From NCBI GenBank assembly GCA_027922465.2, contig BQMF02000283.1, positions 1 through 64,000 on the forward strand: 64,000 nt of DNA, in the 5' to 3' direction. This DNA is from Turritopsis dohrnii. Its lineage: Eukaryota > Cnidaria > Hydrozoa > Anthoathecata > Oceaniidae. The notes beneath the pieces are model-generated. The model was not told where the DNA came from and did no database searches. It saw nothing but the letters and a program-made list of their open reading frames with translations. Below are positions 13,001 to 24,500 of the stretch, piece after piece. A program made the position numbers and the translations under genes. Position 1 is the stretch's first letter. Every line of letters starts with the position of its first letter.

Positions 13001-14661
13001 ATTTCCCTTGCCACATACCGGGTGCACCAGAAAGAAGTTGAAATGTTTAAAGCGATATTTTGAGTGTTGGAAAATTATTTTAATTCTTCAATTTTCTAAA
13101 TCATTTAGAAGAAAGTTTAACTTAGATTTTGGTATATTATTTATCAAATTTGGATGAATGGATCAAGAGTTACGAGCAAAAAACTAAATTTTTAATTTTC
13201 AAAAAAGCTAAAAAAATAGCTAAAAACAGTGAACAAAACCTTTCTTTAGTGACTCACTTTATCAAAACGTCTAAAAGTGTATTACCATTGTTAAAGCTTA
13301 TCAAAATGCCGCACATTTTGAGCACTCTCAAGGGGAACAAAAAATCTAAAAAAATTTTTAAAAATCCCAAGCAATTTTAAAAAAGCTTTGATGATGTGTG
13401 ATGTGTTTGAAATTTTAAAAATTCAACAAGATGCCTGGCATGACTATTCCGCAAAGAACTTGGGTTCCAAGGAATGGTGTACCGTGTTACAAAATGTTTA
13501 AATGTAAATGGACACACCTTCCCCAATGAATAGACAACAAAAAGAAGAAGAAAAAAATATTGTTATTATGATTTTTATTCCCATTATTATGTAAAACACA
13601 ATAGCAAAGTTTTGTTCACTGTTTTTAACTATTTTTCGAGCTTTTTTGAAAATTAAAAATTTAGTTTTTTGCTCATAACTCTTGATACATTCATCCAAAT
13701 TTAATAAATAATATACCAAAATCTAAGTTAGGTTTTCCTCTAAACGATAAAAAAAGAATTAGCATTAAAATAATTTTTATATCACTCAAAATATTGCTTT
13801 AAACGTATAAACTTCTTTCTGGTGCACCCGGTATTTTCCCATACGCAACACATTACTTTTTCTCTACAATTTTTTCTACAATTTCAAAAGATCCATATTA
13901 GAGTGTACCTCTATTCAAAATACATAATCTAAACTCCATAAAGTAATTTTGTCACTTGATAGCATTCTGACTATACTTTCACTCTTACAGCGCATAGCGC
14001 TTTCACTCAAGAGAGGTCTGATCTTGTTTACACGATGATAGATAACTTCTAAGTTTTCTTGTCATCACTACAATGCGACAAAAACTGTTGTGGTTGAATA
14101 TCCTCGCTGACCCAACCCTTATATGGTAGCGTTTTTATCGAATCTCCATCTCCAGGTGATTGCCAAAAAAACTAAAGGGCAATTTACAAATGCATGAAGT
14201 AGACTTTACAAATGCATTAAGTAGATTTCACAAGTTTCAGGTTATATGTCCCTGGTGAACAGTTCATTTTATTCTGATTTCTCGTTTCAATTGAAAATAA
14301 TTCAGAATATTTTTTACTGATAAAGTTTCCATACTAAATAGGAATTTTTATATATTAGAACATCACTTACTTTTAGGTTAATAATGTCTTTCCATAACCA
14401 GCCATGTATTTGTTTAGAACCACCACTGATGAGAAACCGCTCTGACGAAGTAAGACAATATATGCTTCCACTTGCATGAGCTTGAAATGTATTCAATGGT
14501 ACTTTACACTCAACTGAAACATCAACTGTCAAAGCTTTCTTCATGTTAAAAACTGCAATTTCGCCATAATTATTACATGCAACCAAGTAATTGCCACATG
14601 GGGAAAACTGCTGATCAAATACAGTGGAATAAAAATTTTTTCTTGAAAGTGCTATATCCAT
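4094..14661 (-). CDS. THOC6: THO complex subunit 6 (WD40 repeat), 3 coding exons
   Basis: THOC6 is a WD40 beta-propeller subunit of the nuclear THO/TREX complex, which couples transcription and splicing to mRNA export. Coding exons, read right to left, are 14661-14371, 5209-4829 and 4417-4094. All joins are phase 0, with GTAAGT and GTATGT donors and TTGCAG and TTTCAG acceptors. The product is about 331 residues, close to the roughly 340 known for the animal protein. Family-like blocks seen in order are FSPCGNYLVACNNYGEIAVF, TFQAH, GHKDYIHC, VSGSEDGVVKFWDLR, STVWHLRSKT, LLSAGS and the ending NLDYRAFSLTF. An AG lies just upstream of the start (tatatag/attac), so a 5' exon further right is possible. 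Intron 1 is 9.16 kb and hosts two dead LINEs and a palindromic element. Confidence 0.93.
5780..9381 (+). mobile_element. Non-LTR retrotransposon (LINE, APE endonuclease + RT), inactivated
   Basis: This is a nearly full-length LINE inserted in THOC6 intron 1, on the opposite strand to the gene. The main reading frame starts at the ATG at 6414. An apurinic-type endonuclease comes first (LAISETNL, FVFGDFNVHHEKW, GNSDHGVVSV). The reverse transcriptase follows (NYRPISLLPVMSKIFE, ALDISKAFDKVWHSG, GVPQGSVLGPTLFLLFINDL, and the catalytic AIYADDSTIYS). It ends with a run of A at 9360-9380, as expected of target-primed reverse transcription. The frame is broken by a TAA at about 6747 and by frameshifts near 7770 and 8150, so no functional enzyme is made. 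No separate ORF1 is visible; the 5780-6413 leader looks like element 5'UTR and its left limit is approximate. The motifs suit the Jockey/CR1 group; the exact clade needs a tree. Confidence 0.9.
6414..9328 (+). pseudogene. LINE endonuclease-reverse transcriptase pseudogene
   Basis: This is the coding part of the LINE above. It reads in one frame over 6414-7769 (interrupted by one stop at about 6747), shifts to a second frame over about 7770-8160, and to a third over 8160-9328. Summed, it would give about 970 residues, normal for an APE-RT polyprotein. Endonuclease motifs lie in the first quarter, the RT palm with YADD at about 8495-8510, and the C-terminal region ends a few residues after a STLWNSLPQSVF block, which is typical of LINE tails. 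It is too broken to be translated whole. Few lesions in about 2.9 kb point to fairly recent insertion. Confidence 0.88.
9900..12500 (+). mobile_element. Second, more decayed LINE remnant
   Basis: Fragments in several frames line up in LINE order. They are endonuclease (LSVYRPPKQCSK at about 9970, IISGDLNKEP at about 10065), RT finger (FADIIPAHKKG and NYRPINLLPAMSKVFERLI near 10930-11040), RT palm (GIPQGSVLGPMLFNIFIND near 11350, then LADDNTTYVCG with a stop just before it), and a C-terminal block (FIFRASLAWNQLQ near 12270). Numerous stops and frameshifts make it non-functional. The palm sequence differs from the upstream LINE, so it is another family. An A-rich (aaataaataaa) tail lies at about 12500. 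It sits in THOC6 intron 1 in the same orientation as the first LINE. Confidence 0.85.
13018..13831. mobile_element. Long-TIR palindromic MITE, mariner-like (TA target site)
   Basis: The two ends are inverted copies: CCGGGTGCACCAGAAAGAAG at the left and its reverse complement at the right, with similarity continuing for about 240 bp into each arm. TA dinucleotides at 13016-13017 and 13832-13833 look like the target duplication, as for Tc1/mariner elements. The arms give nearly the same peptide on opposite strands (VYYLxNLDExIKSYEQKTKF); this reflects the palindrome and is not a gene. It lies in THOC6 intron 1. No transposase is seen, so it would be non-autonomous. Confidence 0.85.
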
Positions 14662-15170
14662 TTTTGTAATCTATATAATCAATAAAATAAATTTCACAAA
14701 AAAATGAAATCATAACGTAAAATTGACAAATACTTTTGATTTAAAACAATGTTGAACAACAACAAATTCTTATCTTATCCATAACAATTATCAAAATCAC
14801 CACACATAACTAAAAAGAAGAAGTTTTAGTTTGAGTTTGATTTCATTAACTTACAGTCATTATTGCACATTCCACTTTCAATGATTCATGTAAAAGTTTC
14901 AATATTCATAGTAATCATAAATATAAGCCCTGGGCTTATATTCAGGTGGGCTAAATTCGAGAGCGCTTTTGGGTTAAGATATTGGTGAGCTTATTTATAA
15001 TGTTTAGATATTTTAAACGATGATTGTTAAAACATAAAAAAAACTTTTTTAAAAAAATTGTTAAAATATGCGATACATAAATCCTCACATTTTCTTGTTT
15101 TTTTAGTGAATGATTAATTCGGAGAGGACATCACTTTTAAGCCCATGTCTACCTGCTCTGTATCACCCCA
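14662..15170. other. Upstream flank of THOC6
   Basis: AT-rich sequence upstream of the first recognised THOC6 coding exon. A 5' untranslated exon may lie here or further right, because the coding exon is preceded by an AG. I see no other coding signal and no clear core promoter motif. Confidence 0.35.
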
Positions 15171-16195
15171 CCAGGGCTTTAGCCAGAACTTAATAAAATA
15201 CCACGTATTACCAGAATTGGGAATTTTTGTTGGCAAATGACACCCACCGTGGTTGGGTGACAAAGAAAATTTTGGAATCTAGACTCTAGACGTCTTTAAA
15301 ATCAACTTCTCTGTGATTTTTGAGCATATTAATAACAACCCAACATTAGTAACTACATCGTTTTTTCATTCATTTTTTTGTCAAATAGATTTTTTCTTTC
15401 CAGTCTTGTCATTATGAGGTGCACTCCTAGAGTTAGTTAAGACGCGCTTTTAATCGCACACGTAGATACGCTTTAAAAACATGCTTAACTTATTATATTA
15501 GTTTTGATGCTCGAGTGACAGTGAAGGATAACTTAGGTATATTAAGTGATTATTCACCAATTTGCTGTTGCTAGGGAGAATGGCCACCGTTGCTAAGGTA
15601 ATTTTGAAATTTTCTTCGTTATATGAATTCATTTGTTCACCTAACGAAAGAATATGAAAACATTAGTGGTACCAGTAGGACTCGTTTTCGTGTTATCCAA
15701 TGGAATTAAAAAGCATCTTAGTTTCCAGCTCCCTTTACAATCAGAGAAATGGAAGCTTAACCGAGGTTTCCACAAACAGAAATTTACGAAACTTATGCTC
15801 AAAATAATAACTAAAACATCGTTGATGGAACTCATTTAAAATGAAATGATGCAAACAAAAGAAGAAGTTGAATTGGAAGAAAAAGATTCAAAATAGAAAG
15901 TTAATCTCAGCCAGCTGACTTTCAGCTTTTAGTTGAATTGATTTCTTCATTCGTTAGTTCGGATATATTTTGCTTTGCGAAGTTGTTTACGTGCTCGATA
16001 TCACGTTACGAAGGTATGGTAAATTCGGCCTGTAAAGTATTTATTAACACATTAGCTAAGTACTTTTTCCTACAATAACATAAAAAATTTTATCAAATGG
16101 GAAAACTTAATGTATACAAATTTGGGAATTTTCTGACAATTGGGAATACCACGTTATACGGGGTATGACAGGGCTGGCTAAAACCCTGCCCACAG
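15171..16195. repeat. Possible hAT-type element or remnants (CAGGGCT ends)
   Basis: The left boundary reads cagggctttagccagaac. The right part near 16170-16190 reads cagggctggctaaaaccctg, close in sequence to the end of a repeat at about 25665-25693 (gttctggctaaagccctg). A shared block, accagaattgggaa, adjoins the left copy and an inverted relative adjoins the 25.6 kb copy. A separate 45-bp segment at about 15232-15278 matches the repeat at 54.06 kb and 63.15 kb (cacccaccgtggttgggtga). The full limits and the order of insertions cannot be resolved by eye. Confidence 0.4.
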
Positions 16196-17160
16196 ACCCC
16201 ATTAAACAACATATTTCCTTATCAACGGCTACAACTTGTGTTCAGCCACAGGCAGATTCGAAATCGCAACTTCAACAAATACGTTCCTTGTGTTTTCATG
16301 TTCTTGCGGTCGCAATTCGAAATGTCAGCAAACTTTTCGCTTTACACATTGCATTCCGAATGTGAACTTCATGTGGTTTTTATTTACAATTTTAAACCAA
16401 TCAAATATCAGTTTAAACAATGCATCCGAAAAACTACATTCTTTGATGTGCTATTTATTTACTTTTTAGAACCAATCGATTATCAGTTTAACAATACACA
16501 TGGAGAGAAAAAACTTCAACTTATTACTGGCTTCTGTTTTATAAAAGTTACGCGCTCTAACATGGGTGCTATCAAAAGTAGAGGGGGGATGGTTTCTCTT
16601 AAAAATTCACACAGGAGGAGAAAAAAAGACACATGCTAAATGAATAAAGTGAATAAAAGAACATGTTTGATCAGAAGCGCATAATAACCCTTAATATGTT
16701 TTTCAAAAGAAAAGCAAAAAAATATTTTGTTTCATGACACACTTTTTTCACCTGTTGGGCAAGGACAGCTTCGGTTTTTAAACATTTTGATTGCTCGAGA
16801 AAAAGGTTCACCCGTCTCACACAGTCACGCAAGCGTTAGGATACAACACTGGCAAACTGAACACACTATGCCACCGCTGCTTGTTGTCCAAAATGTTTAA
16901 TCAGTTGGTTTCTTTATATCTAGTCCATGTATTGTTTTCAAAGCCAAGTCAACGGTGGTCCTTGGAATATAACAATAATAATAAAAAAACGTTATCCCTA
17001 TTGGTTCACCAGCCAAAAAAAGTCACGTTCGATTGGGGATGCAATGTATTAGTTTCGCACTGACGTTGCACACACCAAAAGAAATAATTTCTCTCAAAAC
17101 TCAATCTACCATTTTGCGTGACAGACAAACAAACAAACAGACAGACAGAGAATCGGCTAT
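16196..17160. other. No recognisable gene; microsatellite at the right end
   Basis: Short reading frames in this stretch show no family features. A short (caaa/caga)n microsatellite sits at about 17115-17150 and may mark a transposon end. Otherwise I see nothing. Confidence 0.4.
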
Positions 17161-19440
17161 ATAGACTAGCCGCCAAAGCCGCGTCGCTCACCGCCAATAT
17201 TCAGCCTGCGTTGTGTCACCTCCCAAAGAGTTCGCAAAGACCCTCTTAGCAGCACATAATCTTTTACCAATGTGATAAAAAGGAACACTAGAATAAGCGA
17301 TCGTTCCCAATCACCAATTGATCTTGCCATAACATCAGATTCATTGTCTACAAAGTCTATAAATCCAGAGTTTACCCAACTGCCATATCCGACCACGACC
17401 TTATCTTTGTTAACTTAAAAATCTACAGGAAAAAGCACCCTCCTAAGCTTATCTCTGTGAGATATTACAGGAACATAAACACTACGTTGATAAAACAAGA
17501 TCTTGAATCAGTACCATGGCATATCATTGACATATTCGAAGACGTAGACGATTCACTGTGGTGTTGGAAATATTTTTTGAAGAATGATATCGATGAGCAT
17601 GTATAAACCAGAAAGGTTTAAAGGTTTAAAGTTCAGGGAAACAAGCAACCGTGACTGACATGGGAAGTACAAAAGGCAGTGAACAAAAGATATATCAACT
17701 TCTAAGCAAGAAAAATACCATGAAACTCCAAGGTATGGTCTGACTACAGTAAAGCTTGAAATGCTTGTACAAATATAATCAGATTTACAATAGCAACATA
17801 TTGGAAGGAAAAATTCACTACCACAACTTCTGCAAGGAAATTTAAAGGAGAAACAAAAAACCAACACATCGGTCCCCTGAAAAAAGGCAGGAATGTAGTA
17901 GTAACAAAAGACTTTGAAAAATCAAACCTAATGAACAATTTCTTTGCAACTATAGAAAAAAAATCAGTCAAAAACCATAGGAGATCAGAATGTCAATATC
18001 AACCTTGATCAAAATTCACACATCTATCGAGTTAGGGGCTGGTTATATGAAAGAAATTGTCCCGCTTAGCTGGGATGGGATGTTTTAACGATATCTCGTT
18101 GTTGCATTCATTTCTTTTGTTTTATCAGATTTGGATGATAAAAAATCATCCCGCTTAAACGGGATCTCGCTTGCAGAGAAGCGGGATTTCGCCTAGCGGC
18201 TAGTAGCCGGGACGTTTTTTGCTCATATAATACCGAGACGGGACAATTTTAGATTTTAACTGACATCAACTGTGTGCGTATGATAAATATAAATTTCAAA
18301 GCAAGCTTTCATAAGGGGGATAAAATTCTGTCCTGCTTTGCCGGGATGTTTTTTTTTCATGTAATCTCGGGACAAAGAACACCCATAAAGAATTTTTGTC
18401 CCGGCTAAGCGGGATAATTTCTTCCATATAACCAGCCCCTTACTCCCACTATCACTGACATCAAGCTTACCCCTGAAATGTTTCATCTTTCAAATCATCA
18501 GTTAAGGTGAGCAAGGCTTGCAGAATCAATAACATCACAGCAAGGGATTTAAAACTCCACAAAGATGTGTCTAGACTCTTTACCGTGTTGTTAAATGCAG
18601 TGTTACTCAAGTAAATTTCCCACTAAGTGGAATAAAGCTGAAGTGACTGCACTTTATAAAAAAGGAAGTATATTGGACTGCTCCAATTATTGTCCAATTT
18701 CCCTTCTTTCCATCCCAAGCAAAATTGTAGACCAACTTAAGGTAAGGTACCACATTCAATCTGCAAAATGAACACCAGTGGGGATTTCGACCACAACAGT
18801 CTACAGATGATGTTTTATTGTACATGACGATATGCATGATGTTGACAGTGATCTTGACTTGTTTGCAGATGACTTAACATCACACACCGCAGGAAAGACC
18901 ACTGATGAAGTGCTGATTAATCTGTAGAAAAACATTTCGCTTTTAGAAGACTATGCCTATAGAAATGATCTCACCATTCATCCAGAATGAAAATACAAGG
19001 CAAAATTCTGAATACAGTCGAGTCTGATGTCTAGGAGTCACAATCGACAATAAGCTCTACTGGGAACCAGATATATACTCGGGGTGGAGGGGTGGAGGTC
19101 ACTGGACTGGCTATACAAAAACCGTATAAGCTGCCTTACCTACAAAATAATGAGAAATCTGACTCCTGAGATACTAGCAATGTGGAAACCGAAAATGAAG
19201 ACCAATCGCCACCTGAGGAACAACCACAGAGTGGAGTTACCACGATTTCGAAAAATGTCGTACAAGATATCTTTCGCTTACCGCTCATGTATGTTATGGA
19301 ACCAATTACCTAACCAATGTACTGATAATGAAACATTGTCCTCCTTTAAGAAAGATTTGAGCAAAAATATGGATAAAATTGTTTTCGATCGGGTTCGTGA
19401 AGATGAAAATTTTATTTATTACTAGAAATTGAGATTTATA
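17160..19440 (+). mobile_element. Dead LINE copy interrupted by a MITE
   Basis: Pieces of a non-LTR element appear in order. They are the endonuclease end (SPIDLAITSDS, then AISDHDLIFVNLK at about 17385), a linker (LESVPWHIIDIFEDVDDS), an RT finger block read as AEVTALYKKGS and SNYCPISLLSIPSK near 18640-18720, a remnant read as LFADDLTSHTA near 18860, and a well-kept tail at 19084-19425 (LPRFRKMSYKISFAYRSCML, then NQLPNQ, ETLSSFKKDLSKNM). Many stops and shifts mean it is non-functional. The 18035-18439 MITE lies inside it, so the LINE is older than that insertion. Confidence 0.82.
18035..18439. mobile_element. PIF/Harbinger-like MITE with TTA duplication
   Basis: The inverted ends are GGGGCTGGTTATATGAAAGA at the left and its imperfect reverse complement at the right, continuing through tcccgcttagc for about 38 bp. 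The direct repeat TTA flanks both sides (18032-18034 and 18440-18442), which fits PIF/Harbinger insertion. Inside, the words cccgctta and gcgggat recur several times in both orientations, giving internal stem-loops. There is no coding capacity. It sits inside the dead LINE. Confidence 0.85.
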
Positions 19441-19936
19441 TTCACATTTTATTTGATTTTGATTTTGTTAGGTTTTCACTTCGCTCTCTAATCCGATACA
19501 TTTTGGTATTAATCCACAATCATCTCTTATTTTCTTCTCCTAAAATTCATACTAGCTAACTTGAAATTTTGACTTTCAAAAACCAAATTTTAGTTGTTTG
19601 GATATGGATTTAGAAATTTTAAGATTTTATTATCATTAACATTCTGTATATATAATTTTAATTCTTACTATTCACCTCTTCAGATTTTACTACATTTCTA
19701 TCAATTAACTTATTTTATAACTAATTTTATATTCAATTTTTATGTAGGTCCACATCAGTTGAAAACTGTAACTTTTAACCTACGGAAAATAAATAATAAA
19801 TAAATAAATAAAAATAATACTCGAAATGTAAGCAAAAACTTCACTTCAAAAATAAAAAAGCTTTATCAAATGAAAGACAACATTTTCAACCATCTACTTC
19901 CAAGGAATTCTACCCTCAGTACTGCATGGTATATAT
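19441..19936. other. AT-rich spacer, LINE 3' end region
   Basis: This is probably the 3' untranslated tail of the preceding LINE, ending at (aaat)n repeats near 19790-19812. Nothing else is seen. Confidence 0.4.
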
Positions 19937-21541
19937 CAGTGTCTAATACAGGAATTTTTTTTGGGCGTCGGTCGGTTCAACTGAGCGAAGCAAAGGAGCA
20001 AACAGCTGGGGGTTTGGGGGGCGCTGTAAGCCCCCCGACGGGGTCAGAGGCGGAGCCCCGGAAATTTTTTGTATCTTTACCCTTAAATGCTCTCTAGGAG
20101 GCCTAGTTTCAACCATTTCTAACTACATTTTCAAGAACATATTACAGGGCACTTTTCTTTAGTTCATATCACCATCGTGAACTTAATCCATTAACGTTTG
20201 TAAAAACTTTTTTCTTCCTTTTCAAACTGTAGATAAAACATTATGAATAATTAATGAAAGCTTCCTTTTATCGTTCAATGAAAGGAAAAAAACTATTACG
20301 GCGTAATAAAACTTACTAAGAGAAAGATTTGGTTATAACGTATCTTTTAACTTAACGCGTAATTTTAGAATCATCATTACGCGTAATTTTACTCTATGAA
20401 TAAGAAAGAAGCGTAAAGCGTGAGTTTTTAGATTATTCTTACGCCGTAAAATTACGCGCAATATGCTGATGGTTCCTTTTCGTCAACCAGTGAAAATAAT
20501 CATAAAAAATATAGGTACTTCACGAAAGAAAATAAAATGCGAGTTAAGGAAAACTCTCGTAAAAAAGAATATTCACGCAATGAAATTGATTCATTCATTT
20601 CATTTAAACAGATTATTTCCTGTCTCGACATTAGTGATCAAGAACAGGTGGCATAATAAGACTTTCGATTAAGAAAAAACATAAAATTTTTTAAAACGAA
20701 GCTATCGTATCGAAACTGCAAATCGGAGAAATGTTTTTATTGAAAGAATATCAGACTGTTGAAAAATGAAAATAACAAAAAAAACAACATTTTTCGATCA
20801 CACCATAGCAATTTCACGAGCGCTCTTTTAAGCGCGAGAGCGATTCGCTCGCGTCTCATTGAAAAGCCTGACTCTTATAATGAAACATTGGAATGTAAAG
20901 AACAGTTTGTAGTTTTTTTCAAATGCAAAACAAGGAACACGACAAGACATAAAAGTCAAAAAATTTAAACGGTTGAAAAGTCGTCACAAACGCTCTTAGA
21001 TTTTCGAACAGCAGTTATATGCATAAAATAAACCAAACAAAAGAATTTTTACCTTGTCCGCTTGAGATTCAGATCGCTGTTCACTACTTGTTCTGATAAA
21101 AAAATTTGCAATATCCGTCGATGCCAAAGATGTCGATGGATTCTGTTGGGAACTTGAAGCAGTTTGCCTTTCAGTGGTTTTATAAGTTTTTGAATTCTTA
21201 ATTGTGGCTAACGCCACTTGTCCTCTTTCGTCCCATAATAATGAGTTCGCAATAAGGACTGAACTTTTTATTTATACTTTACTCTTTTTTTTTCTCGCGC
21301 CAATGTTTTGCACGTGCACTCAATGGAATGATCTCCAGAAAGATTTCCAGCATTGCAGTGACTTCCCAATTAAAAACATAGCTCATTCTATTTTTATTCC
21401 CCACAAGTTGTATGAAGGAAATAAGTCTAGATTCTGAATATCACATAATTTTTTTTCAATTTTTAAAATTTTTTTTGGGCGCCGATTTTCGTGCGCCCAA
21501 AAGCGGTCACCGATGTGAAAATCGGCCTGTATTAGGGCCTG
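19937..21541. mobile_element. hAT-like element, about 1.6 kb
   Basis: The left end CAGTGTCTAATACAGG and the right end CCTGTATTAGGGCCTG are inverted matches at 13 of 16 positions, and both begin with the CAG typical of hAT elements. The flanks are gtatat and tatata, allowing a short direct repeat but not a clean 8-bp one. Near the ends are GC-rich stretches containing tttttgggcg[t/c]cg. A minus-strand frame at 20996-21217 (DIANFFIRTSSEQRSESQAD) could be a transposase start, but no catalytic domain is seen. A smaller palindromic element at 20295-20460 is nested inside. Confidence 0.6.
20295..20460. repeat. Small palindromic repeat rich in ACGCGTAA
   Basis: The left edge is attacggcgtaataaaac and the right edge is cttacgccgtaaaattacg. 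Between them acgcgtaatttta occurs twice, with related gcgtaa words in both orientations. It has the form of a short inverted-repeat MITE nested in the hAT-like element. The boundaries are approximate. Confidence 0.55.
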
Positions 21542-24500
21542 TATATACTTGTCTGGGGAAATCGCTCACTTCACTAATGTCAAATGTTGAAAAGATTCAC
21601 ATATGAACTGCAAAGTTTATTCACTGTGTCAGCAAAAAGATCCCAGACATACGAGTTATCCTACAAAAGGAACATAGCTTACAAAGCTAATAAAATTTAT
21701 AACAGTTTAATTTCTCCTCTTCTGAACGACCTGTTAACAAAATCACAACTACGTTCCGCACAAAACAAGTAATAAGTTGATCTGCCTACTTTTCATTATG
21801 TCGAATATAATCGTTCCTTTAAATATAGAGCAGCCAATATTTGGAATATATGAAAATAGATAGGAAGTGCTAATGTGTATTGAAACTTTCTAATGTCGAT
21901 TGTCTTTAAGGGGACTCCAGAGAACCAAATAAAGTGACAACATTTTGAAGTGTATAAAGAGACTTTTATTTCCTGCGAGGAAAATGACTTGATTAATGAT
22001 ATTCTGTTGCAATATACCGTAATTATCGAGCAAAGAACACTGGTGTTTATAAACATTACGTCACTAAGAAACTCATCTATACTTAATTTTCTTCTCAAAC
22101 TCTAATCTCATTGTAACCTAAATTCTACTCATGTAGTTACATCAATCACCAAATTTTTATTTTTCCTAGTGGTAACCAGTTATTAATTTTTTGTTTGTTC
22201 AAATTTTTAGACCTTCTTTACCACATAAATTAATAATTATCACAATAATAACAACAATCATAATAATTTTATAAGGTTAATACTGTTAGGATCATTGGCT
22301 TTGTTAGTGTGTTGCATCCATCATCATCATCATCAGCCGCGGGAGTTATTATAGCTGAAGGAAGAATAGTATAGAGGAAGAATATGAATGAGAACATGGA
22401 AAAAGTAACTTCAAACACAGAAAAGTAAAATCACACTCCGATAAAGGAAAAAATGGAGTGTTTTAAAAGGGGTAAAAATATATCTTCGAGAATATCCTAA
22501 TGATGGTGAGATAAACAAAGAAACGACCTTGCATGTGCTTCTGACATGAGAATGTGTGTCTTTACTGTTCCATTCTGATGTAAATTACAAGCGTGTTCGT
22601 TATCTGGTATAGCAAGACAAATTTCGGAAAAATTGTGTATATATTCGTAATCCGGCAAATCCGACTGAGTAAGCAAAGTCATTCGTGATAGAGAATCACG
22701 AAAGAGAAAGTAAAGTGAAGTATGTCTACTGTGGTTAATATCTGTTAATTAAATAGCTGTAAGGCTAACTTTTCCTGAGAATTATGTGCTATTATCCCCA
22801 CCATTATTCTGTTGTTTTAGGTCGTCGAGGAAGAGTTTTTACATAGACTAACGAAATCTCCCCACAGTTGTATTTTCAGAAAATAACCAAATTACCATTT
22901 ATTATATAAAACTTGCAAACTTCCAGATGACGTTTTTGTTTTTGTTTAACTTGAATAGAAAGATTTTCAACAATCTGTATTCACTGTAATCCAAGAGGAA
23001 ATTAAGAAAAACCGACTGAAAGTTTTTACTGCCATTTTTTTTAACGTTTTAACCAGAGAAGAATCCATGTTTTAAATGTCTTAAAGATAATAGAAAAACG
23101 ATAGCAGTTATTTATAATTCTGGGAACCAAGGGTATATAAGTCTCAAAACTATAATTTAGATAAGACCTTTAAGATCATAATAGACATTTGAAAGTCTAT
23201 ATATACTGCTGCTGGAAATATTTTATATTTCCAAGTGTTGTGATGTTTTTAAAGGAGAATTAACGTCAGAAAAAAATGTCAGTAATTTTTTTAAAAATCA
23301 ATTTTATATATAAAAATTAGACATTATGAAAATTTTTAGTTTATTTTCGTTAATCATTACAAAGTAATAAGAGTTTAAACTTTTTTGAATGCCTGATTTT
23401 ATGACGTCATAAGGTGACGGCTGTATTTTCAGTTCATTTCGTGTTTGTTCTGAATAAACTATTAACATATGTACTATACAGTTTTTTGTTGTCGAAAATT
23501 TTATTATTAATACAGCGTTCTCTACTGTAACAACATGGCTTATGTCAAGCATTCATACTTGTTCCAATAAAAGCAATAGGACAAGGCTTAAGTTAGACTT
23601 CACAGATGACGTATAACGTCATTTTCCCAGTCAAGTAAATCACATTCAATTTCCTAATTACATCTAGATTTTTGACTTTGCCCCCTGTAACCCTACATCG
23701 GGTCTTACACAATGTCCCCTAAAACCAATTTCCCAATACAGTGAAAAACATCATGTTCCCAAAATATCTGGCTAACAGTCTGTAGGACTAAGTGACCTGT
23801 AGAGACAATTTCGTATTTTTCCTTTCCCAATCCTGTGAAAGAGAAATGTCATGCTCATCAAAGGCTAATATTGGGACTGGCTTTATTATAAAAACTTATT
23901 TTAAAAGGCACAAATAAATATACAGTTTATAGAAACCATACATTTTCCACTTTTGAATAATCTTTGAGCATCATATAAAAATATTTCATATCACAAAAGA
24001 AGATTTTTATGATATATATACGTACTTTGTTATTTATTTATTTCATCACAGAAAATTTGTTCCTAAATCTGCAATAACAAATGAAAGCTATTTCGAGGAC
24101 AGATTTTTTCAACATCAAGACCTCAAAGTCTTTATCAGATGTTATGCAGTTTATATTTTCAAGTTGAAATATTTTTAACTTTCTGTATTGTGCGTTCACA
24201 AACAGAAAACAGTAGTCACCTTGTGACGCCAATAAAAGAGTCACGTGATATTTTAAAAACTTATTTTAACGCTATTAGAAGATTCAATATTCAATATTCA
24301 AAATTTTTATGGTCTCCGCCAAAAATTGCAAAAAAGTGATGTCAGAAAATGGTTCAGTTGGTTAAATTTTTCTTAAATGTTTTGAAAACTACTTAGCAAT
24401 GTTTTAGAGAAATATTGGTAAAATTATGTGAGAGGACGATGGTAAACTTCCTTTAGCCAGAACTTGCAATTAACTTTGAAAATTCATCTACAGTTAGGAA

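Noticed and set aside
13129..13719. Two similar short proteins on opposite strands (VYYLxNLDExIKSYEQ)
   Set aside because: They are the two arms of an inverted-repeat MITE read on each strand.
16165..16639. Three overlapping plus-strand frames of 66-133 codons
   Set aside because: Different frames of the same DNA, no splice support, no recognisable motif, and compositionally like non-coding neighbours.
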